Shown here in pieces: positions 1-9,651 of a stretch of 64,000 nucleotides of DNA. The stretch comes from VAZQ01 sp963753575. GTDB taxonomy: Bacteria > Pseudomonadota > Alphaproteobacteria > Rhizobiales > Xanthobacteraceae. The notes under the pieces are model-generated. The model saw only the letters and a program-made list of their open reading frames with translations, did not search any database and was not told the DNA's origin. Location of the stretch: contig CAVWCR010000003.1 of the NCBI GenBank assembly GCA_963753575.1, positions 3,286,001 through 3,350,000 of the forward strand. The letters run 5' to 3'. A program made the position numbers and the translations under genes. The first letter of the stretch is position 1. The number at the start of each line of letters is the position of its first letter.

Positions 1-122
1 CTCGGCGGCACCTTGCTCGTCGCCGCGGAGTTCGCTCGCTGGCGAGCGGGCCGACGTCTCGACTCTCGCTCGCATCAGCGATGAATTGAAAGTGACCTGT
101 GCTCCCTACTAAGATCGCGTGC

Positions 123-1304
123 CTAAAGCAGCTTCCGGCCTATCCATCCAACGGCTTCCAGGACCCGCTCGCGCAAGCCGCGATTCTCCCATTCCGCGAG
201 CTGCACTTCCTCGGAGCGTTCCAAATCCTTGGAGAACGCGTCGCGCAATTCACATCCAAGCTTCTGGTCACGGGCGACCAGGACAAGCTCATGATTGGCG
301 ACGAGGCCCCAATGATCCAGGTTGGCGGATCCAATGATGGACCACTCGTCATCGATCGCGATGCTTTTCGCGTGCAGCTTTCGCGGCGGCAGATACTCGT
401 AGACGCGAATGCCTGACTTCATCAGGCAAGCGTAGCTCGACCGGGTCAGCCAGCCGACGAATGGCGGGTCGCTGTTGCGAGGCACGAGCACCCGGACGTC
501 AACCCCTCGCTTGGCAGCTCGCCGCAGAGCCCGCTCGACGCCGCTCCCGGGACAAAAGTAAGGGTTTGTTACATAGAGGCGGCGAGCGGCGCGTCCAATA
601 AGCAGGGTATACAGACGGGCAATTTTGTTGTGGTAGAGCCCTGCTAAGCTTGGGCCCGCCAAAGGATCGGGCGCTGGCTCTTTCACCGCTCGTCGATTCT
701 TGTGGGCTGTCTCCGGATGATCCCACGTCCAGTCGAACAGCGCCGCTGCCTGCTCCGCAAGCCCGTCCCTCAGCAGAACGTCGGTGTCGCGGGTCCTCTG
801 TTCTCCGCACAAGATACGGGAGTTCTCCAAGATGATGTTGCTGCCGCCGAGGAACAGTTCCCGCTCGTCGATCACCAACATCTTTCGGTGATTTCTCTGA
901 AAATAGTGGCTAGGGTGCCACCAAGTCCAAGGGTGATACCATTTAAGTTTGACGCCATGACTTATCATGTGTTCATGAAGCTCTAGGGACGCGCCGGTCG
1001 CGGCCCCGCGGGCATCGAAATGGAAGCGGACGTCCACCCCCGCGCGCGCTTTCTCTGCTAAAGCCTTCGCAAGTCGCCATCCGATTTCGTCAGCAGCAAA
1101 GATAAAGGTCTCCAGGCGAATGGTCCGCTGAGCATCTGCAATCGCTGCGAGCATGGCCTCGTATAGTTCGTCGCCTTCCGTAAACAGCCGGAAGAATGCC
1201 GTCTTGCCGTTCACGGCAAGCAGGAGATGTTCGCCCGAACTGGCCCCGCTCCGGCCATGCGTTCGATCGCTTGATTCGTGTTTAAGATACAATCCCGAAC
1301 TCAT
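123..1304 (-). CDS. Phospholipase D family protein, cardiolipin synthase-like
   Basis: This is a 393-residue protein with two HKD motifs. The first (HRKMLVID, residues 139-146) is followed by GGSN, and the second (HAKSIAID, residues 311-318) is followed by GSANLD. Two HKD half-sites make one active site that transfers a phosphatidyl group through a phosphohistidine, as in bacterial cardiolipin synthases. There are no obvious N-terminal membrane helices, which fits the ClsB/YbhO subgroup better than ClsA. It faces away from the EEP-family gene at 1582, and ClsB genes in enterobacteria sit next to an EEP gene, so the divergent pair is suggestive. A FixK/FNR-like box lies in the shared upstream region. 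The exact lipid substrate is inferred. Confidence 0.88.
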   Translation of the reverse strand: MSSGLYLKHESSDRTHGRSGASSGEHLLLAVNGKTAFFRLFTEGDELYEAMLAAIADAQRTIRLETFIFAADEIGWRLAKALAEKARAGVDVRFHFDARGAATGASLELHEHMISHGVKLKWYHPWTWWHPSHYFQRNHRKMLVIDERELFLGGSNIILENSRILCGEQRTRDTDVLLRDGLAEQAAALFDWTWDHPETAHKNRRAVKEPAPDPLAGPSLAGLYHNKIARLYTLLIGRAARRLYVTNPYFCPGSGVERALRRAAKRGVDVRVLVPRNSDPPFVGWLTRSSYACLMKSGIRVYEYLPPRKLHAKSIAIDDEWSIIGSANLDHWGLVANHELVLVARDQKLGCELRDAFSKDLERSEEVQLAEWENRGLRERVLEAVGWIGRKLL

Positions 1305-1336
1305 ATTTTATTATATAGCATATCTCCGCGTCAAAA

Positions 1337-1350
1337 TTGACCTCGCTCAA
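1337..1350. promoter_or_regulatory. FixK/FNR-like box (TTGACCTCGCTCAA)
   Basis: The site has the TTGA-N6-TCAA arrangement used by FNR, FixK and FixK2 regulators. It lies between the divergent PLD gene (start 1304) and EEP gene (start 1582), 33 bases upstream of the PLD start. Binding is inferred from the half-sites only. Confidence 0.4.
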
Positions 1351-1581
1351 AGGCCCCCAGCGAGGCATCTTGGGCGTCGGAGTGCGCCGATGCCGGGCCG
1401 GAAGGAGCGTGTGCATCCCCCTGCACCAATGCAGGCGGCCAGTTGGCGCAACCTGTGCGAACGCGAGACCGTCGTTCTTGCCGCCACTCCGCTATAAGGG
1501 GTCGTGGGAAGCCGACCGCCCTGGCAGAGACTGTAGTAACGCGTCAGCTCTCGCCTGTCGCCAAAGCCGGACCGCTGCTGA

Positions 1582-2316
1582 GTGCCGATGCTACGTATTA
1601 TGACCTACAACGTACACCGATGCGTCGGCGCAGACGGGCGAGCAGAGCCACAGCGGATCGCTGAGGTGATCGCCAGTTGCGAGCCGGACATCGTGGCGCT
1701 CCAGGAACTCGATGTCGGGCGCATTCGGACCGGCAGTGTAGACCAGGCGCACGCCATCGCCCACCGTCTGGGAATGAGCTTTCACTTCCACCCAGCGCTC
1801 CAGGTCGAGGAAGAGCTCTATGGCGATGCCATCTTAACGACGCTCCCGATGCATCTGATGCAGGCTGGGCGCCTGCCTGGCGGCTCGATGTTCGAGCCTC
1901 GCGGCGCACTTTGGGCTGCGGTTCGGGCCGAAGAAGCCGAAATCCAGGTCATAAACACGCATCTGAGTTTGGCGGCCTTTGAGCGCTTGATGCAAGTTGA
2001 CGCGCTGCTCGGCGCTGGCTGGCTTGGCCACCCCAACTGCAAGGATCCTGTTATCCTGTTGGGCGACTTTAACACGGTGCGCCAGTCGCGCGTTTATCGC
2101 CGATTATCGGCTCGACTGCGGGACGCCCAGCTTGGCCTGCATCATCGGCCGCGATGGACCTTTCCCGCTCGAATGCCGATGCTACGCATCGACCACATCT
2201 TTTCCAGCCGATCCGTCGACGTGCTCCGCGTGGAGGTGCCGCGAAGCCGGCTAATCCGTGGCGCGTCGGATCACCTGCCGCTTGTCATGGACTTCCGCAT
2301 TCTCGACAGCAAATGA
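1582..2316 (+). CDS. Endonuclease/exonuclease/phosphatase (EEP) family protein
   Basis: The 244-residue product carries the EEP fold motifs in order: TYNVH near the N-terminus, LQELD (metal-binding Glu), NTHL, LGDFN and the terminal SDHLP (catalytic Asp-His). Members cleave phosphodiester bonds in nucleic acids or phospholipids. There is no signal peptide. The start could be GTG at 1582 or ATG at 1588; the second begins directly at the conserved MLRIMTYNVH. Pairing with a cardiolipin-synthase-like gene recalls the enterobacterial ybhP-clsB arrangement and hints at a lipid-related role, but the substrate cannot be read from the sequence. Confidence 0.85.
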   Translation: MPMLRIMTYNVHRCVGADGRAEPQRIAEVIASCEPDIVALQELDVGRIRTGSVDQAHAIAHRLGMSFHFHPALQVEEELYGDAILTTLPMHLMQAGRLPGGSMFEPRGALWAAVRAEEAEIQVINTHLSLAAFERLMQVDALLGAGWLGHPNCKDPVILLGDFNTVRQSRVYRRLSARLRDAQLGLHHRPRWTFPARMPMLRIDHIFSSRSVDVLRVEVPRSRLIRGASDHLPLVMDFRILDSK

Positions 2317-2507
2317 GGCGTCGTGGCTGCAGCCTCCGATCGGCCATATTGCGGGCCGCTTATGTAAGGATGGAGGTCGTGAACGCTGTTGACCCTCTCA
2401 GGGTGATCCTGCTCATTGGGACGGTTGTCACCCCGTAGTAATCTTCATCGCCGCCGAGGAGTGCTGCCAGTGGGACCCTCTATCAGCTTTCAGGAGACAG
2501 CCCACGC

Positions 2508-5039
2508 ATGCAAAGCGTTCAAGGATTGACCGAACGCGAAGCGCAGGTCCGGCGCGAGCGGGGGGAAGACAACAATGTTGCGTTCGGTACAAGTCGCTCG
2601 TATTTCGACATTGCTCGTGCCAACATCGTCAACCTCTTCAACGGAATTCTCATTACAATCGGGACTTTGCTCGTCGCGCTCGGGCGGGTGAGCGATGCGC
2701 TGATCAGCATCGGCCCGCTCTTCCTCGCAAACGCAGTCATCCGGACAGGTCAAGAGGTCTACGCCAAACGCCAACTTGATCAGATCGCACTGGCCAGCCG
2801 TCCAGCTGTGACCGTCATTCGCGATGGGCAAGAGAAAACGATCGATCCGCCGGACCTAGTTCGCGGCGACATTCTGCATGTGCACGCTGGCGACCAGATC
2901 GTGGCGGACGGGATAGTGCTCGGCGAGGGCAGGCTTGAGATAGACGAGTCGCTTCTCACCGGGGAATCCGACCTGGTGTCCAAGCACGGCGGTGATTTCT
3001 TGCTCTCCGGTAGTTTCTGCGTCGCTGGTGACGCATTCTCCAAAGCAGAAAAGGTTGGCGCCCAGAGCTTCGCCAATCAACTGACGGCAGCCGCACGAAA
3101 GTTCGAGCTCGTAAGGACTCCGCTGCAGGTGAAAATCGATTTTGTTGTGCGTATTGTGATTCTTGTCGTCGCCATAATGAGCATTCTTATCCTTGTGGCT
3201 GGCGCGCTCGAGAAGCTGTCATTTGTCAGGCTCGTACAAATCTCTGCAGTCTTGACCGCGCAGGTGCCCTACGGGCTGTTCTTCATAACCATCGTAGCAT
3301 ACGCGCTGAGCGCCGTGTTGATAGCGAACCGGGTAGCAGTGGTGCAGCAGATCAATGCCATTGAATCCTTGAGTAATGTAGATGTCCTGTGCATGGACAA
3401 GACGGGTACGCTGACGACGAATTAGCTTATTTACCGAGGTCTGCGACCGCTGGAAGAACACTCCACAGACGAAGTCAAAGAACTGCTAGGCAGTTTCGTT
3501 CACAGTATCTCAGCACCCAACCGCACCAGCGACGCCATTGCAGCCGGTATCAGAGGCGAAAGGAGCATTCCCGTTGATGAGGTCGCTTTCGCGTCCTCAC
3601 GGCAGTGGAGTGCTGTCTCTTTTGATGACACGGGTCGACAAGGGGTCTACGTACTTGGGGCGCTGGAGGCGCTCGCGCCCTTTCTGCCAGCCGAAGCGGT
3701 TGCCGAGGCTGCACCGCTTACCGCAAAGGTGAGGGAATGGTCGCAGGCCGGATTGCGGGTGCTGGTCTTCGCGCACAATCCTGGCCTCACCACTCTTCAC
3801 GACAACGATGGTCAACTTCAATTGCCCCCTCTCATTCCTTTGGGTGTCATTAGCCTCGGCGATGAGCTCCGCCCTGACTCTCGCGAGACCATTGCCGAGT
3901 TCACCCAGCTCGGAATCCGAATCAAGCTGGTCTCGGGGGATGATCCACAAACCGTTGCCGCCCTGGCGAAGCAGGCTGGTTTGGCCGTGGATACGTTGCC
4001 TGTTTCCGGGCCCGAGCTGGATCGGATGGCCACAGAAGAATTCAACGAGACGTGCAGCGAACGCATGATCTTTGGGCGCATCGCCCCGCATCAGAAGGAA
4101 CGGCTTATCGATGCTCTGATCGCTCAGGGCCACTATGTGGCCATGATCGGCGACGGCGTCAACGACGTGCTCGCGCTGAAGAAGGCACAACTGGGCATCG
4201 CAATGCGAACTGGCAGCGACGCCGCCCGCCACGTTGCCGACATCACGTTACTTGAGGATTCGTTTTCTGCTCTGCGCCCTGCCTTCCAGGAAGGCAAGCG
4301 TGTGGTCGCCGGGGTGCGGAGCGCCATGTGCCTATTCCTGACGCGCGTGAGTGTGGCGACAGTGGTCATAGTTGCGATTTCGATACTTGGGCTTGGTTTC
4401 CCCTTCGAGCCCGCGCATGTGGCGTTGACTTATCTCACGTCCGGAATTCCTTCGTTCTTCCTGATTTTGTGGGCGAAACCCGATACGAACCAGACCGAAC
4501 TTCTGCAGTCATTGGTTCGGTTTGTCATGCCGGCAACGATACTAACCATGCTGATCGGCGTCGCTCTCTACGCCGGTTTCTACACCCTTGTGCTCAGGGG
4601 CGTTGAAAGCTATCAAATAACGCCTGAAGTGATAAAGCGCTTCGAAGAATTCACAGGCTCAATCCATAATGTCGATAATCAATTTGGTGCTGCAGCAGCG
4701 AGGATTGTGGCGCAGACCGCCCTTTCGATCTTTATCACCGTGACCGGCTTCCTGTTGATCCTATTTATCGAACCCCCTTTCAATTTCTTCACTGGCTGGG
4801 CAGAGCGAAGTACAGATAAGCGTCCGATGCTGGTAGCGCTCGTCCTCTTCGCAACTTTGATCACCATCGTAATGGCTCCCAGCTTGGCCCATTATTTTGC
4901 ACTGTTCCCGTTGCGACCGGGCGCTGTGGGCGTCCTTGCCACGGCGGCACTCCTCTGGGTGCTGGCTCTGAGAGCCATCTGGCGGAATCACCTGTTTGAG
5001 CGGTTCCTGTTGATAGACGCGCGTGGCCGGTCATCCTGA
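2508..5039 (+). pseudogene. Cation-translocating P-type ATPase interrupted by an in-frame TAG
   Basis: One continuous frame of 843 codons encodes a P-type ATPase apart from one TAG at 3423-3425. The first part (305 residues) has the actuator LTGES motif, membrane segments and the phosphorylation motif DKTGTLTTN. The stop follows immediately. The frame then stays open through the nucleotide-binding domain (no start needed), and from about 3729 carries the hinge GDGVND motif and the C-terminal membrane helices. All other core motifs are intact, so decay is recent or the codon is read through or miscalled. The DKTGT aspartate sits before the stop, so the short product alone would have no ATP-binding domain. 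The transported ion is not clear; no metal-binding CXXC is seen in the N-terminus. Confidence 0.85.
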
Positions 5040-5332
5040 TATCCCGACAGCCACGCGCGAGAGGTTGAGCGACACTTTCAGCCGGCGCGCTGGCGACCAA
5101 TCGCGTGGACGGACGAGTGGTTGGCCACCGCTTCAGCTTGGCTCGATCGATTCGTGTGATTCATTTGCCATTCGACCACACGCGGCCATTTACCGATGGC
5201 CCCTTTCGCCGGTCGATTCGGGTTGCATGAGATTGTCGCACTGGTCGGTGCTATCTCAAAAAAATGGAACCGGCTGGCGCGTTCTACGAGGTCGTGTAGT
5301 GCCGCCAGCCGTGTCCATCTGCTTGGCGGGAA

Positions 5333-6205
5333 TCAGGGCTGCGGGCCTTCGATCGGCCTGCCACGATAGGGCCAATTCTTGTAGTCGACATCGACGCGAC
5401 GATGGGGCGTAGTCATCACCTTCGCCGGATCGATCCACTCTGCCCACTTGAATCCCTCGATCACTTTCGCCTGGTAGCTCTCCTCCAGCGGGCGCTCGAG
5501 CACGTCATTGACGTGTTGCCATTGCTGGTAGCGCATCAGGTCGACCTGATAGGGCGTTGCGTTTCCCTGCATCTTCACCGCCAGTTTCAGCTTCGTGACC
5601 TCATCCATCGAAACCTTCGGTGTCCAGGTGATCAATTCCGGAAGGACGACCGGCTCACCAGGGATGTTGTTGATCCCCTTCTTCCACGTGGCCAGGACCG
5701 CCACCTTTGTGTCTTCGCGGTACAACAAAATGGCATGGCCGTAATCCTTGCTTTTGAAAAAGCCGAGGTTGCCATATTGCACACGGGCGCCGGTCAGGAA
5801 CGCGACTGCGTCCGACCAGCACGGCGACGGCCCAGAGATGCCCCACAGCACGCTGCGATCTATGATTCCGTCTGGAAACAGGATCTTGAACGCGACCTTG
5901 GCGTTGTTCGCCGCGTGGATGGTTCCCTCGCAGTCATGCCCGTGGAACTTTATCATCTCCCGCAGCGTGACCGCGTAAGTATAGTCATAGTAGCGGCCCT
6001 CGGTGCCTTTAGTCGCCAGAATTTCAAACACCGGCGCGTACGGCTTATTCAGCATTGGAGCGTACCAGCTCGGCGAGCGGTCGACCGGGTCCACACCCGT
6101 CTCGATGAACATGTTTTTGCCCACGACGTATGTAGGCTCACCGCCGAAAGCTGGGACGCTGATGCATGCAACAGCAGCCGCGATCAGATAACCGACTTTG
6201 TTCAT
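5333..6205 (-). CDS. FmdE-like domain protein, secreted
   Basis: The product is about 290 residues. It starts with a signal peptide (MNKVGYLIAAAVACISVPAFGG), and the start at 6205 is set by an AGGAGG ribosome-binding site at 6211-6216; an upstream in-frame ATG at 6295 lacks one. The core segment FHGHDCEGT, followed by AANNAKVAF and the later SPCWSDAVAF, matches the FmdE family (formylmethanofuran dehydrogenase subunit E-like), whose His/Cys residues bind metal. The organism is no methanogen, so this is an FmdE-domain protein of unknown role exported to the periplasm. A FixK/FNR-like box sits about 90 bases upstream, suggesting induction at low oxygen. Confidence 0.8.
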   Translation of the reverse strand: MNKVGYLIAAAVACISVPAFGGEPTYVVGKNMFIETGVDPVDRSPSWYAPMLNKPYAPVFEILATKGTEGRYYDYTYAVTLREMIKFHGHDCEGTIHAANNAKVAFKILFPDGIIDRSVLWGISGPSPCWSDAVAFLTGARVQYGNLGFFKSKDYGHAILLYREDTKVAVLATWKKGINNIPGEPVVLPELITWTPKVSMDEVTKLKLAVKMQGNATPYQVDLMRYQQWQHVNDVLERPLEESYQAKVIEGFKWAEWIDPAKVMTTPHRRVDVDYKNWPYRGRPIEGPQP

Positions 6206-6294
6206 GTTGACCTCCTGGGGTGATTTTAGCTTCTGCGACACAGCGGCGTCGCTGAGGGTTGTGCGCACCAAAGAGCATTGGAGGTGCGCTGCCA

Positions 6295-6308
6295 TTGACG
6301 TGCATCAA
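6295..6308. promoter_or_regulatory. FixK/FNR-like box (TTGACGTGCATCAA)
   Basis: Both half-sites match the FNR/FixK pattern (TTGA(T/C)-N4-(A/G)TCAA). It lies 90 bases upstream of the FmdE-like start and 55 bases upstream of the divergent TauE gene, so it could serve either or both. Confidence 0.55.
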
Positions 6309-6362
6309 CTTGTGGGAGACCGCTGATAATTAAGTATCGTCATCGGCGAGACCACTACGGTC

Positions 6363-7187
6363 GTGGCTACCACGCAATCCGGGTGGGTTTCGTTTCAGCG
6401 CTGGAAGCTCGGTGAGATGCAAGATCTCCCGCAAATGGTGCTCGACCTCGCATCTGGAGCCGCCATAGGGGGCGCGCTCGGGCTCACCGGCAGCGGTGGA
6501 TCAATCCTGGCCGTGCCTGCGCTCGTCTATCTCGTCGGGCTGGACGTACATGCGGCGATCGGAACTTCGCTCGCCGTTGTCGGCGGGATCGCCGCCGAGG
6601 GGACTGTCGAACAGAGAGACAATGTCCGGTGGAAGGCCGGATTGTTGCTGGGCGCGTGCGGGATCGCGGGCAGCATTCCGGGTTCGTTGCTCTCCCCTTA
6701 CTTTTCCGGCGCCACCCTGCTGCTGCTGTTCTCCGGCATCATGATCGTGGCCTCCATCAGCACGTTGCGTTCGCGTGACATTGAAGCCAAGCGCGACACG
6801 ACGGCCCCGCTGTGGATCATCTTCCTGGCCGGTTTGAGCCTCGGGTTCTTGACCGGCTTCCTCGGTGTCGGTGGCGGGTTCCTGATCGTACCCACGATGG
6901 TGCTCGCCTTTGGCTGCTCGATGCAGACCGCAATCGCGACATCGCTCCTTGTCATCGCCTTCAACTCGTCTGTCGGGCTGGCCACACGATTTGCTACTGC
7001 CTCGATCGATTGGTTCGTCGTTGGCGCCTTCCTCGCTGGTGGAATTGCCGGCAACGTCGCCGCGTCGAAGCTGGTCCACCGGCTGGATCAGCGCCGCCTC
7101 AAGCGAATTTTCGCAATCTTCATTCTCGTCGTCGGTCTTTTCATCGCTGGCAGCGCGACCGGGGTTATCCCGGTTCGTATCAAGTGA
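6363..7187 (+). CDS. Sulfite exporter TauE/SafE family permease
   Basis: The 274-residue protein is almost all membrane helices and has the duplicated TauE/SafE pattern: GGxLGLTGSGGSILAVPAL near the start and LGFLTGFLGVGGGFLIVP in the second half. The family exports sulfite, sulfoacetate or related anions across the inner membrane. The GTG at 6363 gives a short hydrophilic leader; ATG at 6417 starts close to the first helix and may be the true start. The last 8 bases overlap the end of the convergent gene at 7180. A FixK/FNR box lies upstream. The exact anion is unknown. Confidence 0.88.
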   Translation: MATTQSGWVSFQRWKLGEMQDLPQMVLDLASGAAIGGALGLTGSGGSILAVPALVYLVGLDVHAAIGTSLAVVGGIAAEGTVEQRDNVRWKAGLLLGACGIAGSIPGSLLSPYFSGATLLLLFSGIMIVASISTLRSRDIEAKRDTTAPLWIIFLAGLSLGFLTGFLGVGGGFLIVPTMVLAFGCSMQTAIATSLLVIAFNSSVGLATRFATASIDWFVVGAFLAGGIAGNVAASKLVHRLDQRRLKRIFAIFILVVGLFIAGSATGVIPVRIK

Positions 7188-7767
7188 CGCCCGGACGACC
7201 CTTCCGCTCGCCGCTGTCGGGCGTCGGCGTGCTTGCGGCCTCGGACTGCTTCCCAAAGAGGCCCGACACCAGCCCGATCATTCCACCCATCGGATGCATG
7301 GACGCGGCCGATCCGATCCCCGCGCGCGTCTTCCCGCCGCGCAAAAGCCTGACGAGACCGGCAATCAAGACAACAGCGACGATCAGCACCATCGGCAGCG
7401 GTAAACGACCAAGCAGCGACATCCACTGCGACGGTGAGGCAACGTCGATGGCGACGTGCTGTTTGCGCAGCTCCGATATCAGCGTGGCGTCGCCGAACTC
7501 AGGGACATGGCTTGTGAAGGCATCTGACTCCGCCTTGTCCAAAGGCTGCTTGAAACGTCCGTTGATCTGCGTTCCCTGGAACGTGACACTTGCGACATTG
7601 CCGGCACTGAGCTGATCGAGAAATGTGCCGTAGGGAGTCGCGGCCGGACGACCGACATTCTCAACGACAAGAAACACGAGCAGCGCCACCAGCGCAATGC
7701 CGATAAACCACACCGGAGGTCGCATCCACCATGGCCGCGTACAATGAATTTTCACGGTGTCTGTCAT
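7180..7767 (-). CDS. Orphan FtsH N-terminal (extracellular) domain protein
   Basis: The product is about 195 residues. It has one membrane helix near the N-terminus, then a periplasmic segment with TPYGTFLDQLSAGNVASV and GRFKQPL, typical of the FtsH extracellular domain, then a second helix and a short Met/Gly/Ser-rich tail. The AAA+ ATPase and zinc protease that normally follow in FtsH are absent, and nothing downstream encodes them. The start at 7767 has an AAGGTGG ribosome-binding site; an ATG at 7797 does not. It may modulate FtsH complexes or be a stable truncated paralogue. A FixK/FNR box lies 76 bases upstream. Confidence 0.72.
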   Translation of the reverse strand: MTDTVKIHCTRPWWMRPPVWFIGIALVALLVFLVVENVGRPAATPYGTFLDQLSAGNVASVTFQGTQINGRFKQPLDKAESDAFTSHVPEFGDATLISELRKQHVAIDVASPSQWMSLLGRLPLPMVLIVAVVLIAGLVRLLRGGKTRAGIGSAASMHPMGGMIGLVSGLFGKQSEAASTPTPDSGERKGRPGVT

Positions 7768-7842
7768 CTTGCCCACCTTCTCAAGGGCGCCGGACATATC
7801 CGGCTATTGGAATTCAAGTAATGCGTGTGGTCCCGCATCTCA

Positions 7843-7856
7843 TTGATGTGCGTCAA
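7843..7856. promoter_or_regulatory. FixK/FNR-like box (TTGATGTGCGTCAA)
   Basis: A clear TTGAT-N4-GTCAA site upstream of the orphan FtsH-domain gene (start 7767). The spacing suits an activator near -41.5. Confidence 0.55.
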
Positions 7857-7896
7857 ACCGAGAACGCTCCGGCAGAATGAGAAATTGCTTGTTATC

Positions 7897-8290
7897 CTAT
7901 TCGACCTTGAACGCCGACGTAACCGGCAGCTTGATGCGGTCGAGGATCAAAGAGAATCCGGCCGCGGCGATGAGCACCGCCGCCACCAGCTGCCACCGCA
8001 GCGGCTCCATCAACAGCCCCGACAGCGCCAGTCCCGAGACGACGACGATACCACCGCCGACGATGCCAGAACCCAGTTGCTGGGCTTGGAGTCCCACATG
8101 TGGCGCCGCTCCCGCAGCACGTACAGCACGCCCTGATTTCCGAACACGAGCGCGATAAATGCCAGCGTTTGCAGCTCTCCGGCGCCGAGACCCAGCTGGA
8201 ACTTTCCGATTGCCAGCACTGAAACAGAAAAAACGAGCTTGCATGCCGCGAGGACGACCGCGGCGGCGGTGATCCTGGGCATCCGCCTCG
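7897..8290 (-). pseudogene. C-terminal remnant of a proton-efflux P-type ATPase
   Basis: Two minus-strand frames together encode the last membrane helices of a plasma-membrane H+-ATPase: MPRITAAAVVLA ... FGNQGVLYVLRERRHMW ... SKPSNWVLASSAV in one frame, then LSGLLMEPLRWQLVAAV ... LILDRIKLPV in the next, ending at a TAG at 7897-7899. The frame change is near 8045. Everything upstream of the last two or three helices is missing; the sequence breaks at about 8280, where a MacB remnant on the other strand begins. The intact paralogue at 22218-24719 shows what was lost. Confidence 0.7.
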
Positions 8291-8556
8291 CCATTGGGGC
8301 GCTCGAAGGCAGAGTACTGCTGCAGTTCCTGGTTGAGGCCGTGGTGCTTTCCCTCTTTGGTGGGCTGATCGGCATTCTCCTAGGCCTTGGTCTCGCGTGG
8401 CTAGCAACAACCGGCCTCAAGGTTCCTTTCCTCATCGATCCGACAATTGTCCTGGTCGCATTCGGCTTCTCGGCCTTGGTCGGCGTCATCTTCGGTTACT
8501 TCCCGGCCCGTCGAGCCGCCCATCTCGATCCCATCGAGGCCTTGCGGCACGAGTAA
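8272..8556 (+). pseudogene. C-terminal remnant of a MacB/FtsX-type ABC transporter permease
   Basis: The reading frame contains GIRLAIGALEGRVLLQFLVE, then two hydrophobic helices, and ends with GYFPARRAAHLDPIEALRHE. This is the standard C-terminus of MacB-type macrolide/lipoprotein exporters. About 90 residues remain out of roughly 650 for a full MacB, with no ATPase domain or start. The break coincides with the end of the ATPase remnant on the opposite strand, so a deletion or rearrangement joined two unrelated genes here. Confidence 0.75.
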
Positions 8557-8727
8557 GCCAACAAGCCCACGGGCAGAACCACCAGGTGCTGATTCGCACT
8601 GCGTCGGAGTGGATGGCTATTGATCTCCCTCAACGCCAAAAAGCGCGATATCCACTATCAATATCAGCGCTGAGGCTGGCCTTTCAAATCAGCCGTCATC
8701 TCAGCCTCGCCCTCCAAGAGGAACTTA

Positions 8728-9138
8728 ATGCTCGAATATGATGTAGTCGCCAAACGAACGGATTCTCACGGCAGCGCAGCCCGTTGCAAGGACGCCGAGC
8801 TTATTCTCGACACCGATGTCAAGGGTCGTCCAGATGCCTTCAATCCCGCGGAATTGCTTCTCGCTGCGGTCGCGGCCTGCATGATCAAGGGCATCGAGCG
8901 GGTCGCTCCAATGATTCATTTTCGGTTCCGAGGCGTCGAGGTCAGCCTTCATGGCGTTCGTCAGGACAACCCGCCGTTCATGTCGTCAATTTCTTACGAG
9001 TTAATTGTCGATACCGACGAAGACGACCGGCGCCTCGATTTGCTGCATCAGAATGTCCGCAAGTATGGAACGATCTCCAATACCGTGGCGGCAGCGACAA
9101 AGCTTGAGGGCAAGATTGTGCGGTCCGGAACTGCTTGA
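8728..9138 (+). CDS. OsmC family protein
   Basis: The 136-residue product has the OsmC/Ohr fold signature: NPAELLLAAVAACM with the resolving-type Cys and preceding conserved Glu, and a C-terminal TISNTVAAAT strand. Only one of the two peroxidatic cysteines is visible, so peroxidase activity is not assured. The start at 8728 follows a GAGGAAC ribosome-binding site. The gene stands alone between the MacB and CDF remnants. Confidence 0.85.
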   Translation: MLEYDVVAKRTDSHGSAARCKDAELILDTDVKGRPDAFNPAELLLAAVAACMIKGIERVAPMIHFRFRGVEVSLHGVRQDNPPFMSSISYELIVDTDEDDRRLDLLHQNVRKYGTISNTVAAATKLEGKIVRSGTA

Positions 9139-9162
9139 ACGCGAATATTTTGAGCTCGGTCG

Positions 9163-9527
9163 ATGGCCGGCCACCATGACGACAAGCAAAGTCCGAATGT
9201 AGGACGCGCCCTCCTATGGGCAGTGGTTCTAAACACGACATATGTCATCGTAGAAGCATTCTTCAGCTTTTGGGTCGGATCACTCGCTCTGCTTGCCGAT
9301 GCGCGCACAACCTGACGGATGTTTTTGGCCTGTTGATTGCGTGGGGCGCATTTGCGGTCGGGCGACGACGGCCGACGGAGCGGCACACCTACGGTCTCGG
9401 CCGAGTGACGATCTTCGCTGCTCTGCTGAACGGTGTCGCTTTACTGATCGGGGTCGGCGCACTTGTCCACGAAGCGATCGGGCGCATTTTTGCCCCCGTA
9501 AGCATATTGATTTACGATGATCTCTGA
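9163..9527 (+). pseudogene. Cation diffusion facilitator (CDF/ZitB-like) transporter, frameshifted and truncated
   Basis: The ATG at 9163 opens MAGHHDDKQ ... WVGSLALLADA, which is the first two helices of a CDF zinc/cadmium exporter. It reaches a TGA at 9313 because one base is missing within the normal DAGHNLTD motif. The next frame continues with HNLTDVFGLLIAWGAF ... HTYGLGRVTIFAALLNG ... EAIGRI, and stops at 9527 soon after helix 4. The rest of the roughly 300-residue protein is absent. CDF proteins exchange divalent metal for protons at the inner membrane; this copy cannot. Confidence 0.8.
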
Positions 9528-9651
9528 GGCGCCAGCGCACCGCCCAAACCCCCAAGAGCGGTCGCGGGGCAACGGTCGCGGGAACAAGACAGCCGCGCCT
9601 CGACAGCACCAAATCCTTAGCGACAACGCTCGAAACCTGCTCGGTACCATC

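Noticed and set aside
5402..6223. 273-codon plus-strand frame opposite the FmdE-like gene
   Set aside because: Antisense shadow; the minus strand has a signal peptide, a ribosome-binding site and family motifs.
6501..7256. 251-codon minus-strand frame opposite the TauE gene
   Set aside because: Composition is Arg/Asp/Gln-rich with no motif; it is the antisense shadow of a high-GC membrane gene.
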